From: Philonthus cognatus
Taxonomy: Eukaryota; Arthropoda; Insecta; Coleoptera; Staphylinidae
Assembly (NCBI GenBank): GCA_932526585.2
Contig: OW052249.1
Coordinates: 10,012,424 to 10,076,423, forward strand
DNA length: 64,000 nt
Direction: 5' to 3'
Position numbers and translations under genes: made by a program. Under the pieces are notes generated by a model. The model did not search any database. It saw only the letters and a list, made by a program, of their open reading frames with translations, and was not told the DNA's origin. Positions 10,397 through 22,982 of the stretch are shown here, piece by piece; the stretch's first letter is position 1, and each line of letters opens with the position of its first letter.

Positions 10397-12612
10397 CAGG
10401 GTGACCGTTTCTGGAACTTAAGTATGGCGATCTCAGTTATTTAAAGAGATACAGGGTCAGTTACATTAGGGCAAAGATGCCCAATCTGGAGTATAAAATA
10501 ATGCCGTTTTGAAACATAAAATATTCCGACTACTTCCGAAAAAAATCGAAATGTTCAAAAAACGTTTTTATTTTTTTGCGAGACTATTTAAAGATAAACT
10601 TCAAAACAATTAACACTTTATCGTTGCCACTTTGTACGCTCTACAACGTGGTGATATCATAATAAAAATTGACGTTTCGATTTTCGGCTAACATCATCAA
10701 CTTTGTTTTTTCTTATGGGCGCCATCTTGGATGTTTACGTTTTCAGCTTTTTTTTCTGATTACGGGGATGTCATGTGTTAGGGTTTGGTCTAGCAGTTTG
10801 ATGGAAATGCCAAAAGTACTGTTTTCGCAAAGAGTGCCTTGGAAATGACAGCTATACTTTTGTTTAATAAAGTAACTTATTAAACAATAATACAAAACGA
10901 ACGCAAAATTGTTTTCTATTTCTAATTTATTATAAGATATAAAAAGTAGAAAAATATTATTCAAGTTTATAACATAGAATGAAAATAAAAACGAATAAAT
11001 TAAAAAAAATTATAAGAGGTGTTCCAATGGATCACCTTCTATCTCCAAACATAGCTGTATGCGTCTTCTTAAATTTTGTATTGATCTTAAAACATCCCTT
11101 CTTCTTATTTTGGTCCTTAAAGTTGTAATGATCTTTCTTCGCAAGTCATTGATATCAGTGGATACAGATTTATAAATTATGTTTCTCATAGCTCCCCCTA
11201 AATAATAATCTAATGGGGAAAGATCTGGCAAACGTGCAGGCCAACGTACATCCCCACTATTTGAAATGACTACCGGAAAATATTTCAGACAAGTAATCAG
11301 ACACTCTCCTAGCGTTATGTGCTGTAGTTCCATCTTGCTGGAACCAAGGGCTATTTAGGTGGTTGAGGCAAATGTTGTCATCGATGTAATCGATCAGGTA
11401 GGTCATTAAAAAGTGCAAATACCTATCTGCAATCAAATAGTCTTCGTAAAGGTACGGGCTAATGATCTTATCACCAAATAAACTAATCCATACATTTAGA
11501 CCAAAACGTGCTTGTGGTTGTCGTCCTTGGTGTTCGTGTGGATTATTAACGGACTATACAGGTTCATTGTGACGATTGAACATGCCTGTGTTGGTAGACT
11601 TGCACTTATCTGTGAATATCACGTTGGAAAGAAAATGGGGATTTTGCAATAACAGCGTCATGATGCTCCTACAAAATGTTATTCTTCGTTCAGTGGCTTC
11701 TGGATGTAAGACTTGCGAGATATGAATTTTAAAGGGGCAATTGTTATGTTTTTTCAAGACTACACACTACTACCTGACGAGATACATTCATTTCTTCTGC
11801 TATAGCCCTTGCTGAAGTAGAAGGATTATTTTGAATCTAATGGAGAATTAAATTTATAACTGTTTATTATTTTTCAGAAGGTTTTAACATTTTACTCAGT
11901 GCTTGTAAAATTTCCATTTCATTTCCGTTGGGTCCAAAAACACGTCTTCTAAGCTTAGAAAATGCACCAAACTCAGCTAAATTTTTATGAAAAATCAGAA
12001 AATAATACCAAACAATGATTTTGAGCAGGTTGTTGTCTTGCTGGATATGTTTCCGAAGTAACTTGCACATTTCGATGCGACGTGTAATAAAGTTCTACCA
12101 TATCGCGTTTTTCTTCCCTTCAAAACGGATATTATTATAAATGTATACTAGTTTTATAACTGTAGGTCAGGACAAGCGAAATTCGGTCGAAGTGTCAAAA
12201 ATTACTTTATTAAACAAAAGTGTAGCTGTCATTTCCAAGGCACTCTTTGCAAAAACAGGATTTTTGGCATTTCCATCAAACTGCTAGACCAAACCCTAAC
12301 ACATGACACGTCACCACAATCAGGAAAAAAAGCTGTATTTGAAAATGTTAAATCCAAGCCTATAAGGAATAACAAAGTTGATGATGTTTGCCAAAAATCG
12401 AAACGTCAAATTTTTATTATGATATCACCACGTTGTAGAGCATACAAAATGGCAAAGATAAAGTGTAAATTGTTTTGAAGTATCTTTTCAAATAGTGTAG
12501 CAAAAAAATAAAAACGATTTTTGAAAAGTTCGATTTTTTTTTGATATCTTCAAGAGTAGTCGGAATATTTTATGATTCAAAACAACATTATGTTATACTG
12601 CAGATTGGGCAA
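10397..12612. mobile_element. Mariner-superfamily (DD41D) element with long TIRs, in the SLMAP intron
   Basis: The left end is TA followed by cagggtgaccgtttctgg at 10397. A long inverted repeat (10480-10870) matches 12190-12612 reversed, sharing caacgtggtgatatcata and tttggtctagcagtttgatg. The right arm stops about 75 bp short of its expected terminus, so the element is truncated there. A broken transposase gene on the minus strand sits between the arms. Confidence 0.85.
11010..12110 (-). pseudogene. DD41D mariner-type transposase, broken
   Basis: The minus strand starts with a helix-turn-helix-like segment (MVELYYTSHRNVQ, near 12100). It continues through HPEATERRITFC and the first catalytic region FLSNVIFTDK (~11600), then FQQDGTTAHNARRV (~11325) and WPARLPDLSPLDYYLGG (~11240), and ends PLEHLL. 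Counting through the apparent frame break gives about 41 residues between the last two catalytic Asp. Several frameshifts and stops are present, for example between the QQDG block and the WPARLPDLSP block. The gene is dead. It serves only as a marker of the family that also includes 42729-43793 and 45177-46783. Confidence 0.85.
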
Positions 12613-13370
12613 CTAGATTTTTAGGACACTGCAAAGACCTAAAACTGTTCACAAAAACGTTTAAGACTCCAATAATAAAAAACTTCAACACTCTTTCTAG
12701 ACTCTGTACAACCTTAAACTTTAGTAGACCGTTAATACATTTATAACTGTCTACTAAGAGTTTTAAGACCTAGAACTCTCTACTAAGACTACACAAAGTT
12801 CTACAATAATAAATAGTAATAAGAATAATAATTAACCAACTTTATTTCAGAAAATGTTTACAAAATAATATTTCTGAGAAACATAAATGAAATGATGTTA
12901 AATAACAAATAAACAATAACACATTAATGCCCGGTAGTATAAAACGTTTTATTCCCTAAATAAAATTTACTTTAGGAATAAATTAATGTATTCCAAAGAT
13001 TTCGGTATTATAACCCCAAAATAACTTTATTTGGCTAATAAATCTCCTCAGAAAATTAATTCCTTGTTTTTCTATCAAGTAAATTGTATTCTCTAAATAA
13101 TTTGACAGTTAAAAGTCAAAAGTGTAGTATATTATTATAATTATTTTAGATTCTACTACTTGTATTTATTAATTTCATTACGGTTATCGTGTCTACCATA
13201 ACATCTGTGTTAGATGTGAGTTCGCTTATAGTATCTTCCCTGACAGTGATTAAGTTAAACTGCAAAAAGTTCTAAGGTGTCAAAGACTTAAAGTTTTTCA
13301 AGTCAAAAGCAACCCTTTGACTTAGCCAGGATTTTTTTCTTTTATGTATACATATGCATCCGCTTTCTTA
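12613..13370. other. SLMAP intron sequence without recognised features
   Basis: AT-rich. No gene, RNA or named repeat was seen. Confidence 0.4.
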
Positions 13371-13374
13371 AATT

Positions 13375-13605
13375 AGTTCAATTCGAAACTTTAAACGAGT
13401 ATTTTCCACATCTAGATTAAACATGAAGTAAAATTTCAGGCTTTTCTAAATTCAAAATTTTACTTCTTGCACCACGCGAATTAAATACTGAAAACACTGT
13501 AATATTGTGAACAAATGAACTTCACTTGTAATCAGTGTTTAATTACACGTATTAAGTAAAATTTCGAGATTAGAAAAGCCTGAAATTTTACTTATTTTTA
13601 AGGGG
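13375..13605. repeat. Palindromic hairpin repeat, double (back-to-back) form, decayed
   Basis: The left hairpin begins caattcgaaactttaaacg with aacatgaagtaaaatttcag and returns through aaattttacttcttgcac. After about 50 bp, aatcagtgtttaattacacg starts a second, inverted half with attaagtaaaatttcgag. This is the arrangement seen cleanly at 58.5-58.9 kb. Confidence 0.65.
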
Positions 13606-14700
13606 ACATTTTTGTCATGCTTGTGGGAGACATGGAAATAATTTTAAATGGATTTTAATTGTTTTAGTGTATACTAGGTAAGTAGTAGGTCATGGTATTG
13701 TAAATAATTACGTAAAAAAAAAATCACAACTTAAAGGAGTCTTAAAATTATTTTGAAATGATTATCAGCCATACAAGCATTACTCTGATGGCCAAGCATG
13801 GTTTCCACACATCGGTAGATGGTGCTGCATTCGTGGTAAGAGCCTTACCATAAATTAATATCATTTTAATCTTCTCTCGTTTAGATAAATTAAATTTAGG
13901 TAAATAGCTAATTACAGCGCCATCTGTCAAAAATCAAAAAAAGTTTTACATACAAAAATTATTTAAAATTTAAAAGTTGAAAATATTGGTGGTTTATTTG
14001 AAACATATTCTAATATAATGCGTAATTCTCCAGATATTTAGCAGTCTCAAGTGAAATGTAACATCCTGTATATTTATCATGTAATAAAAATGAATCATCA
14101 AGTTTATTAAATTCCTAATCATATACTTTAATAATAAACAACTGCTGTATTTATAAACATAAACTGTTATCTTCTGATATTGAAAAATCAAATAATAGAA
14201 TATCACTTATTTGATAAATTCATAAATAATCAATACTTATTTTTGTAAACACATTACGATAACCAATAGTCGATCCAGAGTTTCACTGTTTAAATATAAA
14301 ACAAAAATAAAGTGACAACCCAAGTATCTATCTACTAGATTTTAATAGTTAAATGTTGACTTGAATGATGTAAAAAAAAAGTATGGTTCCATTTGAAAAA
14401 AATCAAGTTACACTTGATTAAACATTTATATATTCAATTGTTTTTATTTCATAATCACCTAACACTGTATATTATGCAAACCCTGCGCTAAAGAAACAAG
14501 AAGATAGCTAAAATTGAGTAAAATTTAAGATTTGCATATTATCCATCTAGCACCCTCTAGCAGCGGAGGCAGATAGAAACTTTAAAACAATTCCAGAGAT
14601 TTCTGTTGGCCATTTTTATTATGAATTTTTTTCCGCAACAAGCCACAGTGCACAGTTTCTGAAATACAGCTGGTGGCCCCCATAATTAAACACCCGGTAT
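13606..14700. other. SLMAP intron with two solo mariner-type ends
   Basis: An end-like catcctgta lies near 14068-14076. A clear right end ccataattaaacacccggta lies at 14680-14700. No matching left ends were found. No gene is seen. Confidence 0.4.
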
Positions 14701-14878
14701 AGAAACTTGTTGATAATGTGAGTGACATTGTAACTAGAGTAACTACAATGAGGCAAAGAAACTACAGGCTTCCCAAATCATATTGTTTATGAATTGAACA
14801 GTTCTTTCTAAAAAAAGTGTTGCTACTATACTCTACTTTCTATGATTAAAACAGAAAAAGTACTTTTTATTTACTTAC

Positions 14879-15187
14879 TTGTAAATAGAATTTACCACAG
14901 TCATACCACAAGAGGGCGTGATGCCTGGAGAGCACCTTGCAATCGAAGATGGCATTGGTAGGTGTGGCCCGGGCCCTCGCCACCGACCGGCCCACTTTGA
15001 CAGGCTGCTCCAGCGACAGCGTTCTCTCTTGGAACGGGTGCGAGTTGGGGCGACTTATCAATACGGCCTTTGCTGTCATCGTGCTGGCGTCCGTTGGGAT
15101 TACCATGTCATTGTTGTTGTCCTGCTGCTGTTCCACATAATTCACGTACTGAACATTCTTCATCCAACTACCACTGACAACCACCAT
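14879..15187 (-). CDS. SLMAP: SLMAP, first coding exon (FHA domain start)
   Basis: The exon encodes an N-terminal stretch (MVVVSGSWMKNVQYVNY) with an asparagine/glutamine-rich linker. The FHA domain then opens with SRPNSHPFQERTLSL, VGRSVARARA, CKVLSRHHALLWY and GKFYLQ. GRS and SRHH are the FHA phosphopeptide-contact motifs. The donor gtaagt lies at 14873-14878 in phase 0 and joins the exon at 9895-10120 in frame. The ATG at 15187 is chosen because an in-frame TAG sits two codons upstream. An ATG further in (MVIPTDAS or MTAKAV) would also keep the whole FHA domain, so the true start is not certain. The intron between the two exons is 4758 bp and is mostly mobile-element DNA. Confidence 0.94.
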
Positions 15188-15239
15188 TGCCTAATCACCC
15201 ATAATAAATAAATGGTACATAATAATAAAGTTGTTTATA

Positions 15240-18103
15240 CAGGGTGACTTGATTAAGCAGTCTGTGTATGGGTATCTTGTAAGCGGCAAAAGATAGAGAA
15301 TCAGTTAAGTGGGAGAAGTTATGCAGAACAATGAGTACTATCTATGTCCAGTGTAAAACTGACAAAAAAGTTAAACGTTCAGAGCACACTGAAAAAAATC
15401 GTTTTATTATTTTCTTTTATAACATGGTCATTATTGATGATGAAAGGATGATTTTTTGACATTATTAAGACATGTTTTTTTTTATGTATTTTAATAATAT
15501 ATAGTTATATAGTAATTTAATTTTTCATATGGATGTCAAAGTAGGCTTTTGTAGATTGTTTTATTCTCTTTAATTTGATGATATTTTTCTAGTAGGTTGT
15601 GAATTTTATATTAGATCAAAAGAATAATTATAAATTGTTTTATGCGGGTGCAACTCTCCAAGTCCATCTTCTTAACGAAGGCAAGAATCTTTTGGGTGAT
15701 ATTTTTTTTTAAGATCCTTTAAGTTCAGTTTAGGTACACTAAACACAGAGATCCTGAGCTGGTCTCCAGCAGGTCAGGCATAAAATATATGCTCTGCTGT
15801 TTTATCATCTTCTAGATATAGGCGACAGTCTGTGCTGTCAGTTAGTCTCAGTCAATGTAAGTGATACCCTAAGCGGCAGTGTGCAGTGAAAAGAACAGTT
15901 AGTATGTGGAACGTCTTATCTCTGGCAGCTATGCCAGAAATCTAACAATTCGTGTTTCATCCATCTCATTCTTAGCTACAGACCTTGGTACCCCAACAAC
16001 AGGTTATGGCCCGATGAAAGTGACACCGGCCCCCTTTCTGGCTAGGCAATCGGCTAGCCATTTACCTTTATGCCAAAGTGACCAGGCACCCACATCAGAT
16101 CTGCCCAGTTTACCTGTTTAGGAGTTCCCGGGCACACATTTCAATAGCAAATATTTCTGCCTGCAGAATGGTAGTATGCTCACCAAGGCTATAATAAAAT
16201 GCAGTACTTGGTTTACATCCGACGTCTGCTGCTTCCTTACAGTTATCAGTTTTGAGCCGTCGTTATACCAGTAGGAATTAAGCAATGCTGGGGAGTTTTT
16301 GTACCACTTCCATTCGTCTTTATCTACAAATAGGACATTGTAAGGCTGATCCTCACTGTAGTCCGTAACTGTGTAGTCTGTCCTCAAACACCTCATAGAT
16401 TGTCGTTTGCCTCAATAACAGCCGATAGTCTGTTTGGTATGAAGACTATCACATGCGGATCCATTAGGGCATCAATATGTGGCCAATCTGGCTTCTCCCT
16501 GTATGAAAATGTAAGCGAGATAAGGTTCAGTAGCATATCCATACCGGCTGATGGTATTGTACACATAACACCCGTCATTCTCTGTAGTGTAGAAAGTCTT
16601 CCTATGGCCGTTTTACAGGCTGTGATGCCACCAGGCAATATAGCCATATGTAATAATAGGTTTTATAACCACACTATATAGAAAGAACATTTGTTTGGGG
16701 TTTAATCTCAAAGACCCTCCGCAAATTCGACGGTACATCCATAGGGAATACAGTACTTTGCAGATTGTCTGGAACTGGAACTCTCACCTGGAAAAGACAA
16801 TCTGCAAAGCTAGGTACTCCCTATAGAGGTGACTTCAAATTTGTGGAAGGTGGATTTTGGGATTAAACACCAAACAAATGTACTTTCCATATGGTGCGAT
16901 TACAAAACCTATTATATTTCACTTCCTCCACAAATGGTATTGTTTCACCTAGAAGGGTGAGGTCCTTTCTCTGGCGAACGGGACAATTGCTCTTGCAAGA
17001 ATTATCATCTGCATATGCTTGCACGTCGACATCAAGCACTAAAACAATCACTAGTAGGTCATCTACCAGTAGAGATCACAGCAGGGAGGATAGAACTCCA
17101 CCCTGGTTGCATCCCCTGACAGCATTGAGCCTGTTGGCATCTTCACAAAGTGACGTCATCACTGTTCTAGCCCTGAGCTTTGCTTGTATGCAATCTGCTA
17201 TGGTTGGGGGAAACCCCTCTGTATCTTGCCGACCTGCAGAGGAATTCCGTCAATGCCGCATTAAATCCCCATTCAATGTCTAGGAAAGCTGTCACCGCAG
17301 TTCCTTTCGACTCAAGGGTCTATGACAAATTTATTGAGTGCCAGGTCTATCGACTTCCCTTTTTGATAAGCACACTGGTGTACATTGAGAGGGTTGGCAC
17401 TCAGTACTTTTCTCCTAATGTGACTATCCATATACTACCCTTACCTCTAACCAGCTAGTTCGGATGTAATTCTAAGCTAGATGTAATTCCTTCTCTATAT
17501 GTATTTTACTGCCTTGCCATGTTGCCCGCTTCTTTGTGCATCTGCAAGGTAACAGATGAAAAACATTTTGTCCAATTATGTTTAATTATGACGGTAATGA
17601 CGTTTGACATAACCCCACTACACATGCGTGGACATGGACCAACCTATTCTATATTTTATTTTACCAGCCTTGGTTTTATTGAAATTATAGGTTAATAACA
17701 TACTTTAATCATTAATATCAAAAATGCAATATGTAAATATAAGTAGAAAAACCAAGCCTACTGCAGTGAGAATAAAATTAAAACAGAGTTTATATATAAA
17801 TGTATATCTTGAAAAATATTTGCTTCATTATAAAACTAACTACATATTATTAAAATGCATAAAAAGGTGTCTTAATAATGTTAAAATATTATCCTTCCAA
17901 TATCAATAATAACTAAGTTATAAAAACAAATCGCCAAAATCAGTTTTTTCACAGTATGCTCTGAACGTTCAACTTTATTGTTAGTTCTACACTGGATATA
18001 AAAAGTACTTATTGTCCTGCACATTTTTTCCTATTTAACCGATTTTCTATCTCTTACCGTTTACAAGATACCGATGCGCGGACTACTTAATCGAGACACC
18101 TTC
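15240..18103. mobile_element. TIR element (mariner-type ends) carrying a retrotransposon insert
   Basis: The left end is TA-cagggtgacttgattaag at 15240. The right end, gactacttaatcgagacacc up to 18103, is its inverted match and is followed by TA. The arms are about 180 bp and include tcagagcacactg / cagtatgctctgaacg. The middle is occupied by a minus-strand Jockey/I-type pseudogene. It lies just upstream of the SLMAP start exon. Confidence 0.75.
15640..17290 (-). pseudogene. Jockey/I-type non-LTR retrotransposon, RT and RNase H remnants
   Basis: Reading the minus strand from right to left, the RT fingers/palm region gives GCNQGGVLSSLL then a TGA stop (~17090). The catalytic VQAYADDN follows (~17010). 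The thumb region leads to LQRMTGVMCTIPSAGMDMLL (~16590). The RNase H start YWYNDGSKL (~16270) and a degenerate zinc-like tail TDCRLYLEDD (~15820) close it. Frames change repeatedly and stops are present. The domain order matches the better preserved copy at 53045-55205 but the sequence is clearly diverged from it. Small plus-strand frames across this stretch are shadows. Confidence 0.8.
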
Positions 18104-18610
18104 TACACTCATGTACATAAAAATCGGCCTACCCTTGTTTTTAGTTTTTACCAACTGCACTACTGTGTAAGGGAGGTATTTTGATTAGTCAAAAATTGAC
18201 ACACCATTTTTTTCTTTTATGGAAATGTCCGTTTCGGGGTCCCAGGAATATGAATCAAGTGTTATCTCAATGATGTTGGTCTAACGCTGTCTGTCGGTAG
18301 GTCAGTCTGTGGCATGATTTCAGTGAAAATGGCTCATTGGATTGTCATCAAATTTTGTATTTGGATTCTATTCCATAATATCTCTCGCCCAGTTAAAAAT
18401 TAGTGAAGACCGGAAACCAGAAGTGGATGTTTACTCTTAGCGTTTTCTTCGCATCTCGTAAATTATTAACATAGTTCACAAATATTTAAAAGTTGTAGCG
18501 AATCAAAAAATAAACATTTAATGAGTACATGCTTTTTCTCGTAGATCTTTTAGTTTTCTTGAAAATGGTAAATATGATTTTATTAAACAAAGTTTAACCC
18601 TTTTAAAAAG
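17300..18610. other. No gene recognised
   Basis: Contains the right arm of the TIR element up to 18103 and then AT-rich sequence without recognised content. Confidence 0.4.
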
Positions 18611-18618
18611 GTGCTTAT

Positions 18619-19622
18619 GGTACCAAATAAAATATAGCGAAACAGTAACAAAAGTTTCATTGAGTTTGCTCAATTTTGACAGAAGATAAATATTTTTTAG
18701 TTTTTCTTATTTTTAGAAATTTATGATTTTCAAGGTGGGAAATACGTGTGTGGGAGAAAGATAAATTTATGCAGGTTTCAATGTTAAATTTTAATTAAGG
18801 CTACCAATGCTACCAAAAAAATCATTATTTATTTCTGCTGTGTCTATGCATCTATTTTTTATTTCTTTATTAAAATTAAAGTACCAAATAAAAAATAGCG
18901 AAACAGTAACAAACATTTCATTGAGCTAGCTCAATTTTGACGGGAGATATCAGTATTTTTTAGTTTTTCTAATTTTTAGAAATTTATGATTTTCAAGGTG
19001 GGAAAGACGTGTATGGGAGAGAGATAAATTTATGCAAGTTTCAATGTTAAATTTTGATTAAGGCTACCAATGCTACCAAAAAATTCCTAATTTATTTCTG
19101 CCGTGAGTATGCATCTATTTTCTATTTCTTTAGGCCGACAGAAAGTATTTTTTGTAAAAAGTTTAAAAGTAGTTTTCAAGGTGGGAAATACGTGTGTGGG
19201 AGAGAGATAAATTTATGCAGGTTTCAATGTTAAATTTTGATTAAGGCTACCAATGCTACCAAAAAATTCCTTATTTATTTCTACCATGTGTATGCATCTA
19301 TTTTTTATTTCTTTAGGCCGACAGGAAGTATTTTTTTTTAAAAGTTAAAAAGTGCTGAAAAAAAAAATAGCGAAACAGTAACAAAAATTTCATTGAGCTA
19401 GGGAGATAAAAATATTTTTTAGTTTTTCTTATTTTTAGAAATTTACGATTTTCAAAGGTGGGAAATACGTGAGTGGGAGAGAGATAAACTAATGCAGGTT
19501 TCAATGTTAAATTTTAATTAAGGCTACCAGTGCTACCAAAAAATTCCTTATTTATTTCTGCCGTGTGTATGCATCTATTTATTATTTCTTTAAACCGACA
19601 GGAAGGATTTTTGCAGATTGCT
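18619..19622. repeat. Four-copy tandem array, about 260 bp unit
   Basis: Units begin near 18619, 18882, 19154 (shorter, missing its first third) and 19362. Shared words are atagcgaaacagtaacaaa, ttttcaaggtgggaaatacg, ttaaggctaccaatgctacc and ttatttctgccgtgtgtatg. Copies 2-4 are the most alike. No coding content is seen. Confidence 0.88.
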
Positions 19623-20250
19623 GCTCCCCATTCTAACTTTAAGAATTTATAATGACACCAGTTGAACGAAGATTATATCTTTTAATCATCCTCGGTTAGA
19701 CATTTCCAATTATTTTGTTATTTTAGTTTTATTTTTGTTATAAACAAAAATAAATAATATGTCTAACAGATGTTTACTACGCAAATTAATTTTAGAAAAT
19801 ACATAAAAGGCAGATTTGAAATAATACACTAATAAGTGAGATTAGCCCTTTCTTAATAAATACATGATAGCCAGGACTCTTAAAACAGCCCATGCGCCTA
19901 TTTAAGAGTTAAAAAAAAAACATTATGACAGAAAACTCTATTGAATTTAAAATTACAAAACTAATATTTTATGCATTTTTCGTGCTGTTTGAAGAGCTGG
20001 AGAATGGGTTAAATGGGGGTAAAGTTGCATATTTTAGTGCTTACTAATAATCTGCTTTCATATTTCAAATATCTTCAATTGTTTCGATGTAATTTGAAAA
20101 AAAAAACTGAAATTTTAGATATTTGAAAATTGGATATTTCTTCACCATTTTTGATTTTTTTATAAATTTTAAAAACATTCATAAAGCAAGTTTTTATGAC
20201 TCGACTTATGAAGTTAGTTTAAAAACTGCGAACCGATTCGTTTTTGTTTT
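19623..20250. other. No gene recognised
   Basis: AT-rich. Short open frames only. Confidence 0.4.
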
Positions 20251-20254
20251 TCCA

Positions 20255-20425
20255 AACACAACTTTCATTTTTCTTGTGGGTGCATATGGATATATCGATT
20301 ACTTAGCACACAAATATGATAAGTGCAGTTTTTGGTTAAAATGAGTTGAGTGTGCTCATTTTATCCAAAAACTGCACTTAACACATTTGTGCACCAGGCC
20401 ACCGATATATAATCTATTTTCTTTT
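20255..20425. repeat. Hairpin with ~75 bp arms
   Basis: The arm gtgggtgcatatggatatat through agtgcagtttttggttaaaa is mirrored around 20345 by ttttatccaaaaactgcact through ggccaccgatatataatc. Confidence 0.75.
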
Positions 20426-20965
20426 AATATGACAAATCAAATTTGACATTTCAAGAATTTATTGGTGTAATGTCGGTTGTGTGTTTTAGGTTAGTACGAG
20501 ATTAATCACATGTTACGTTGTAAATTAACTTTTAATTTGTAGGTTATGTAAGAGGACATCTGACAGTAATATTACAATTCAATTTAATCATAAAATAGAA
20601 AATTCATTGAACAAAGATTAAGATTATAAATGTACCTATCACTGACACACATTATTTGTATCTACTACTAATTTAATGAAGTCTCTCTGAGGATCAGGTA
20701 AATGCTCCATGCTCTGGAAGTGATCGGCTGATTTCGTTCTATTGTGTTTTCCTAGATGTTTTATAGTTGGAGGTAACAATATACTATTAAATTTTGAAAA
20801 CGTTCTATATATGTGTTGTGCAAGTTGTAGCGTTATCTATTTTGAAACTGTCTGCATCGCTACAATTTATTTTACAAATTATGATTTATTTTTCACTTTG
20901 ATAATCATTACCAATATCTCAAAATTTTTAGTTTAGTCATATTAAAAAAATCAAAGTTTACATCT

Positions 20966-21265
20966 CATTGAACAGCATTTTTTACCCTTATTTCAATGAT
21001 GTGCCGTTTGTTGACTTTTGAAAAATGTATTGTTTTTATGGTATGTTGCCATGGAAACAAGTGCACAATGTCAACAAAAGCTATTTGTTTGTATAAGAAA
21101 AAATAGCCAATCATTAGTAGTCTTTCTTTTATATAACATTTCAACTATTTTATAGCAATATAATATTGTTTGGTTGCCATTGCAACTTGACTACAGCAAT
21201 AATTAAACAACAAGTTACATGTGGCATATCGATTATATCAGAGTTAAAAATGCAATTTAAAAACT
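20966..21265. repeat. MITE related to the one at 41.4-41.7 kb
   Basis: The left end gaacagcattttttaccc, ttcaatgatgtgccg and the right acatgtggcatatc, gagttaaaaatgc match the ends of the better copy at 41380-41690. The interior is diverged. Confidence 0.55.
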
Positions 21266-21564
21266 GGTAAAAATATTGTTTTTGTTCTGTCAGGGCACCT
21301 TTTACATACAAAAATTTAACTTTTCGAAAATTTCAGCTTTGATTGGATTGCACTATGTAATAGGAGTACACATTACCTATTTAAGACTATACATTTAACG
21401 TTGAAAGTGAATCTAGTTTTAATATTTTTCCAGTGATTTTCGGGCAGTGGGGTCATTTATAAATCTACCTACTGTTAGGTTATATGATAGACTAACGTAA
21501 CGCTAGCTAGATTAGGCTGGCTACCAGTTACTTAAGTTATATTAGTTGATGGTTAAAGTAACTG

Positions 21565-21986
21565 CAGCGTTGTTAAAAAAAAACGTTTTTTTCATTTTAA
21601 TTAAAACAAACAGTTTTTTTCTCACAAAATGTGTTTTTATCATTGAAACAGCGTTTAAAACATTAACAATTAAAAACATGTTTTAAACGTGCATAAAACA
21701 TGTTTTAAATCACATCACATTTATGCACACACAATTTTTAATCTTATTATAATAAAATTGTTTAATAATGTAATTTGAAAATATAAAAACGCAAACAAAA
21801 AAATCTTAATATAGCAGTTTAAAATTTAGTTTCCCTAATTTAACATAATAATAAAAACGGTTTAAACAAATTTAAAGTTTAAAACATGTTTTAAATGAAT
21901 TTAACATTTAAAACATGTTTAAAACTGTTTTTAAACATGTTTAAAACACTGTTTTAAAACAAAGTGTTTGAAACATAACAACCTTG
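21565..21986. mobile_element. hAT MITE with 8-bp target duplication
   Basis: The ends are cagcgttgttaaaaaaaaac and ...aacataacaaccttg. The flanks agtaactg (21557-21564) and actaactg (21987-21994) form an 8-bp duplication with one mismatch, as expected for hAT elements. The 422 bp interior is made of repeated gtttaaaaca/acatgtttaaa words and codes for nothing. Relatives are at 1239-1400 and 30625-30685. Confidence 0.8.
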
Positions 21987-21994
21987 ACTAACTG

Positions 21995-22900
21995 GCATCT
22001 AACTTAACCTAAGAAATTGATAACCTAACCTGAAAATAGTTACACAGAACCTAACCCAACTTTACAATCTTGTCTAACCTAACCCTGGCTCATATGACAA
22101 GTATTTAGATTAATTTCTGGATGCTTAGTTTACCTATCCCCACATTACCCGGTTCCTTAAGTTATATTAGTTGTTGATTATTTTATTATCTGGCAATTAT
22201 AACCTAGCTAATTGGCATTAAATAAATAATAAAACTGCATGGCCGCAAAACCATTCCCCACGACCCAGGTATAAAACACACATTTTATTTGGTACTTGAG
22301 CACTCGCCTTTTAAAACACTCCTTGCGGCGCATTAGCTATTATAAATCTAAATAACATAGGAGTTCAGCAGATGGCCCAAGTCTTTATTTAATAGTAATT
22401 TACCAGTTCTCTCCTGGCAACGTAGCGTATGAGCCGGCTACCCAATTCTCAAGGATTACACATATACTATATTTTCCACCTTATTTTCCTTTGTAAATGA
22501 TAGAGGTTACATTTTTCTAAAATAACAAATTTAATCCATTCAATCATATTGTTAGATTAATAAAACCGAATTCTTTTTAAAGCTATATATGTTAAGCATA
22601 TTGTTTATTTACATGCTACAAATAACTCAAGTTATCACAAATAATAAAATAATTATAAGAATATTTATGTACATACATTTTTATGTAATCCACAGAAATT
22701 TAGTTTTAATCAAAATGATTCTAATGAACATCGATCAGGTATAATTACATCCAATCAAACGAAATGAATCACAAGCGATTAACACTGGTGAACTTTACAA
22801 GATTTCTTACTCGACAACAACACAAACAAAAACAAGATTACTTACTCTAGCGGAACAAACATTCAATAATAATTAAAGGCCCCTTTGTACTCACCCAAAT
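21995..22900. other. No gene recognised
   Basis: AT-rich single-copy-looking DNA. No features could be supported. Confidence 0.35.
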
Positions 22901-22982
22901 AAGCAACGGCTATATCCTCTGTTAACTGTTCTTCCTTTTTCGAATTATTATGGAATAGTATAAAATACACGAGATATGTCAA
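22890..22982 (-). CDS. Possible host exon end, unidentified
   Basis: The minus strand has an open frame ending NSKKEEQLTEDIAVAYLG directly before a good donor (ttgg-gtgagtac, near 22896). No ATG lies in frame before a TAG about 30 codons upstream, so it would have to be an internal exon or part of a 5' region. A second minus-strand frame at 23135-23260 starts MSSSAVFSAVKVSADIANS and could be a start exon of the same gene. I do not recognise either. They are not typical of mobile elements. Confidence 0.25.

Noticed and set aside
14918..15211. Plus-strand frames over the SLMAP start exon
   Set aside because: They are antisense to a confidently identified FHA-domain exon.
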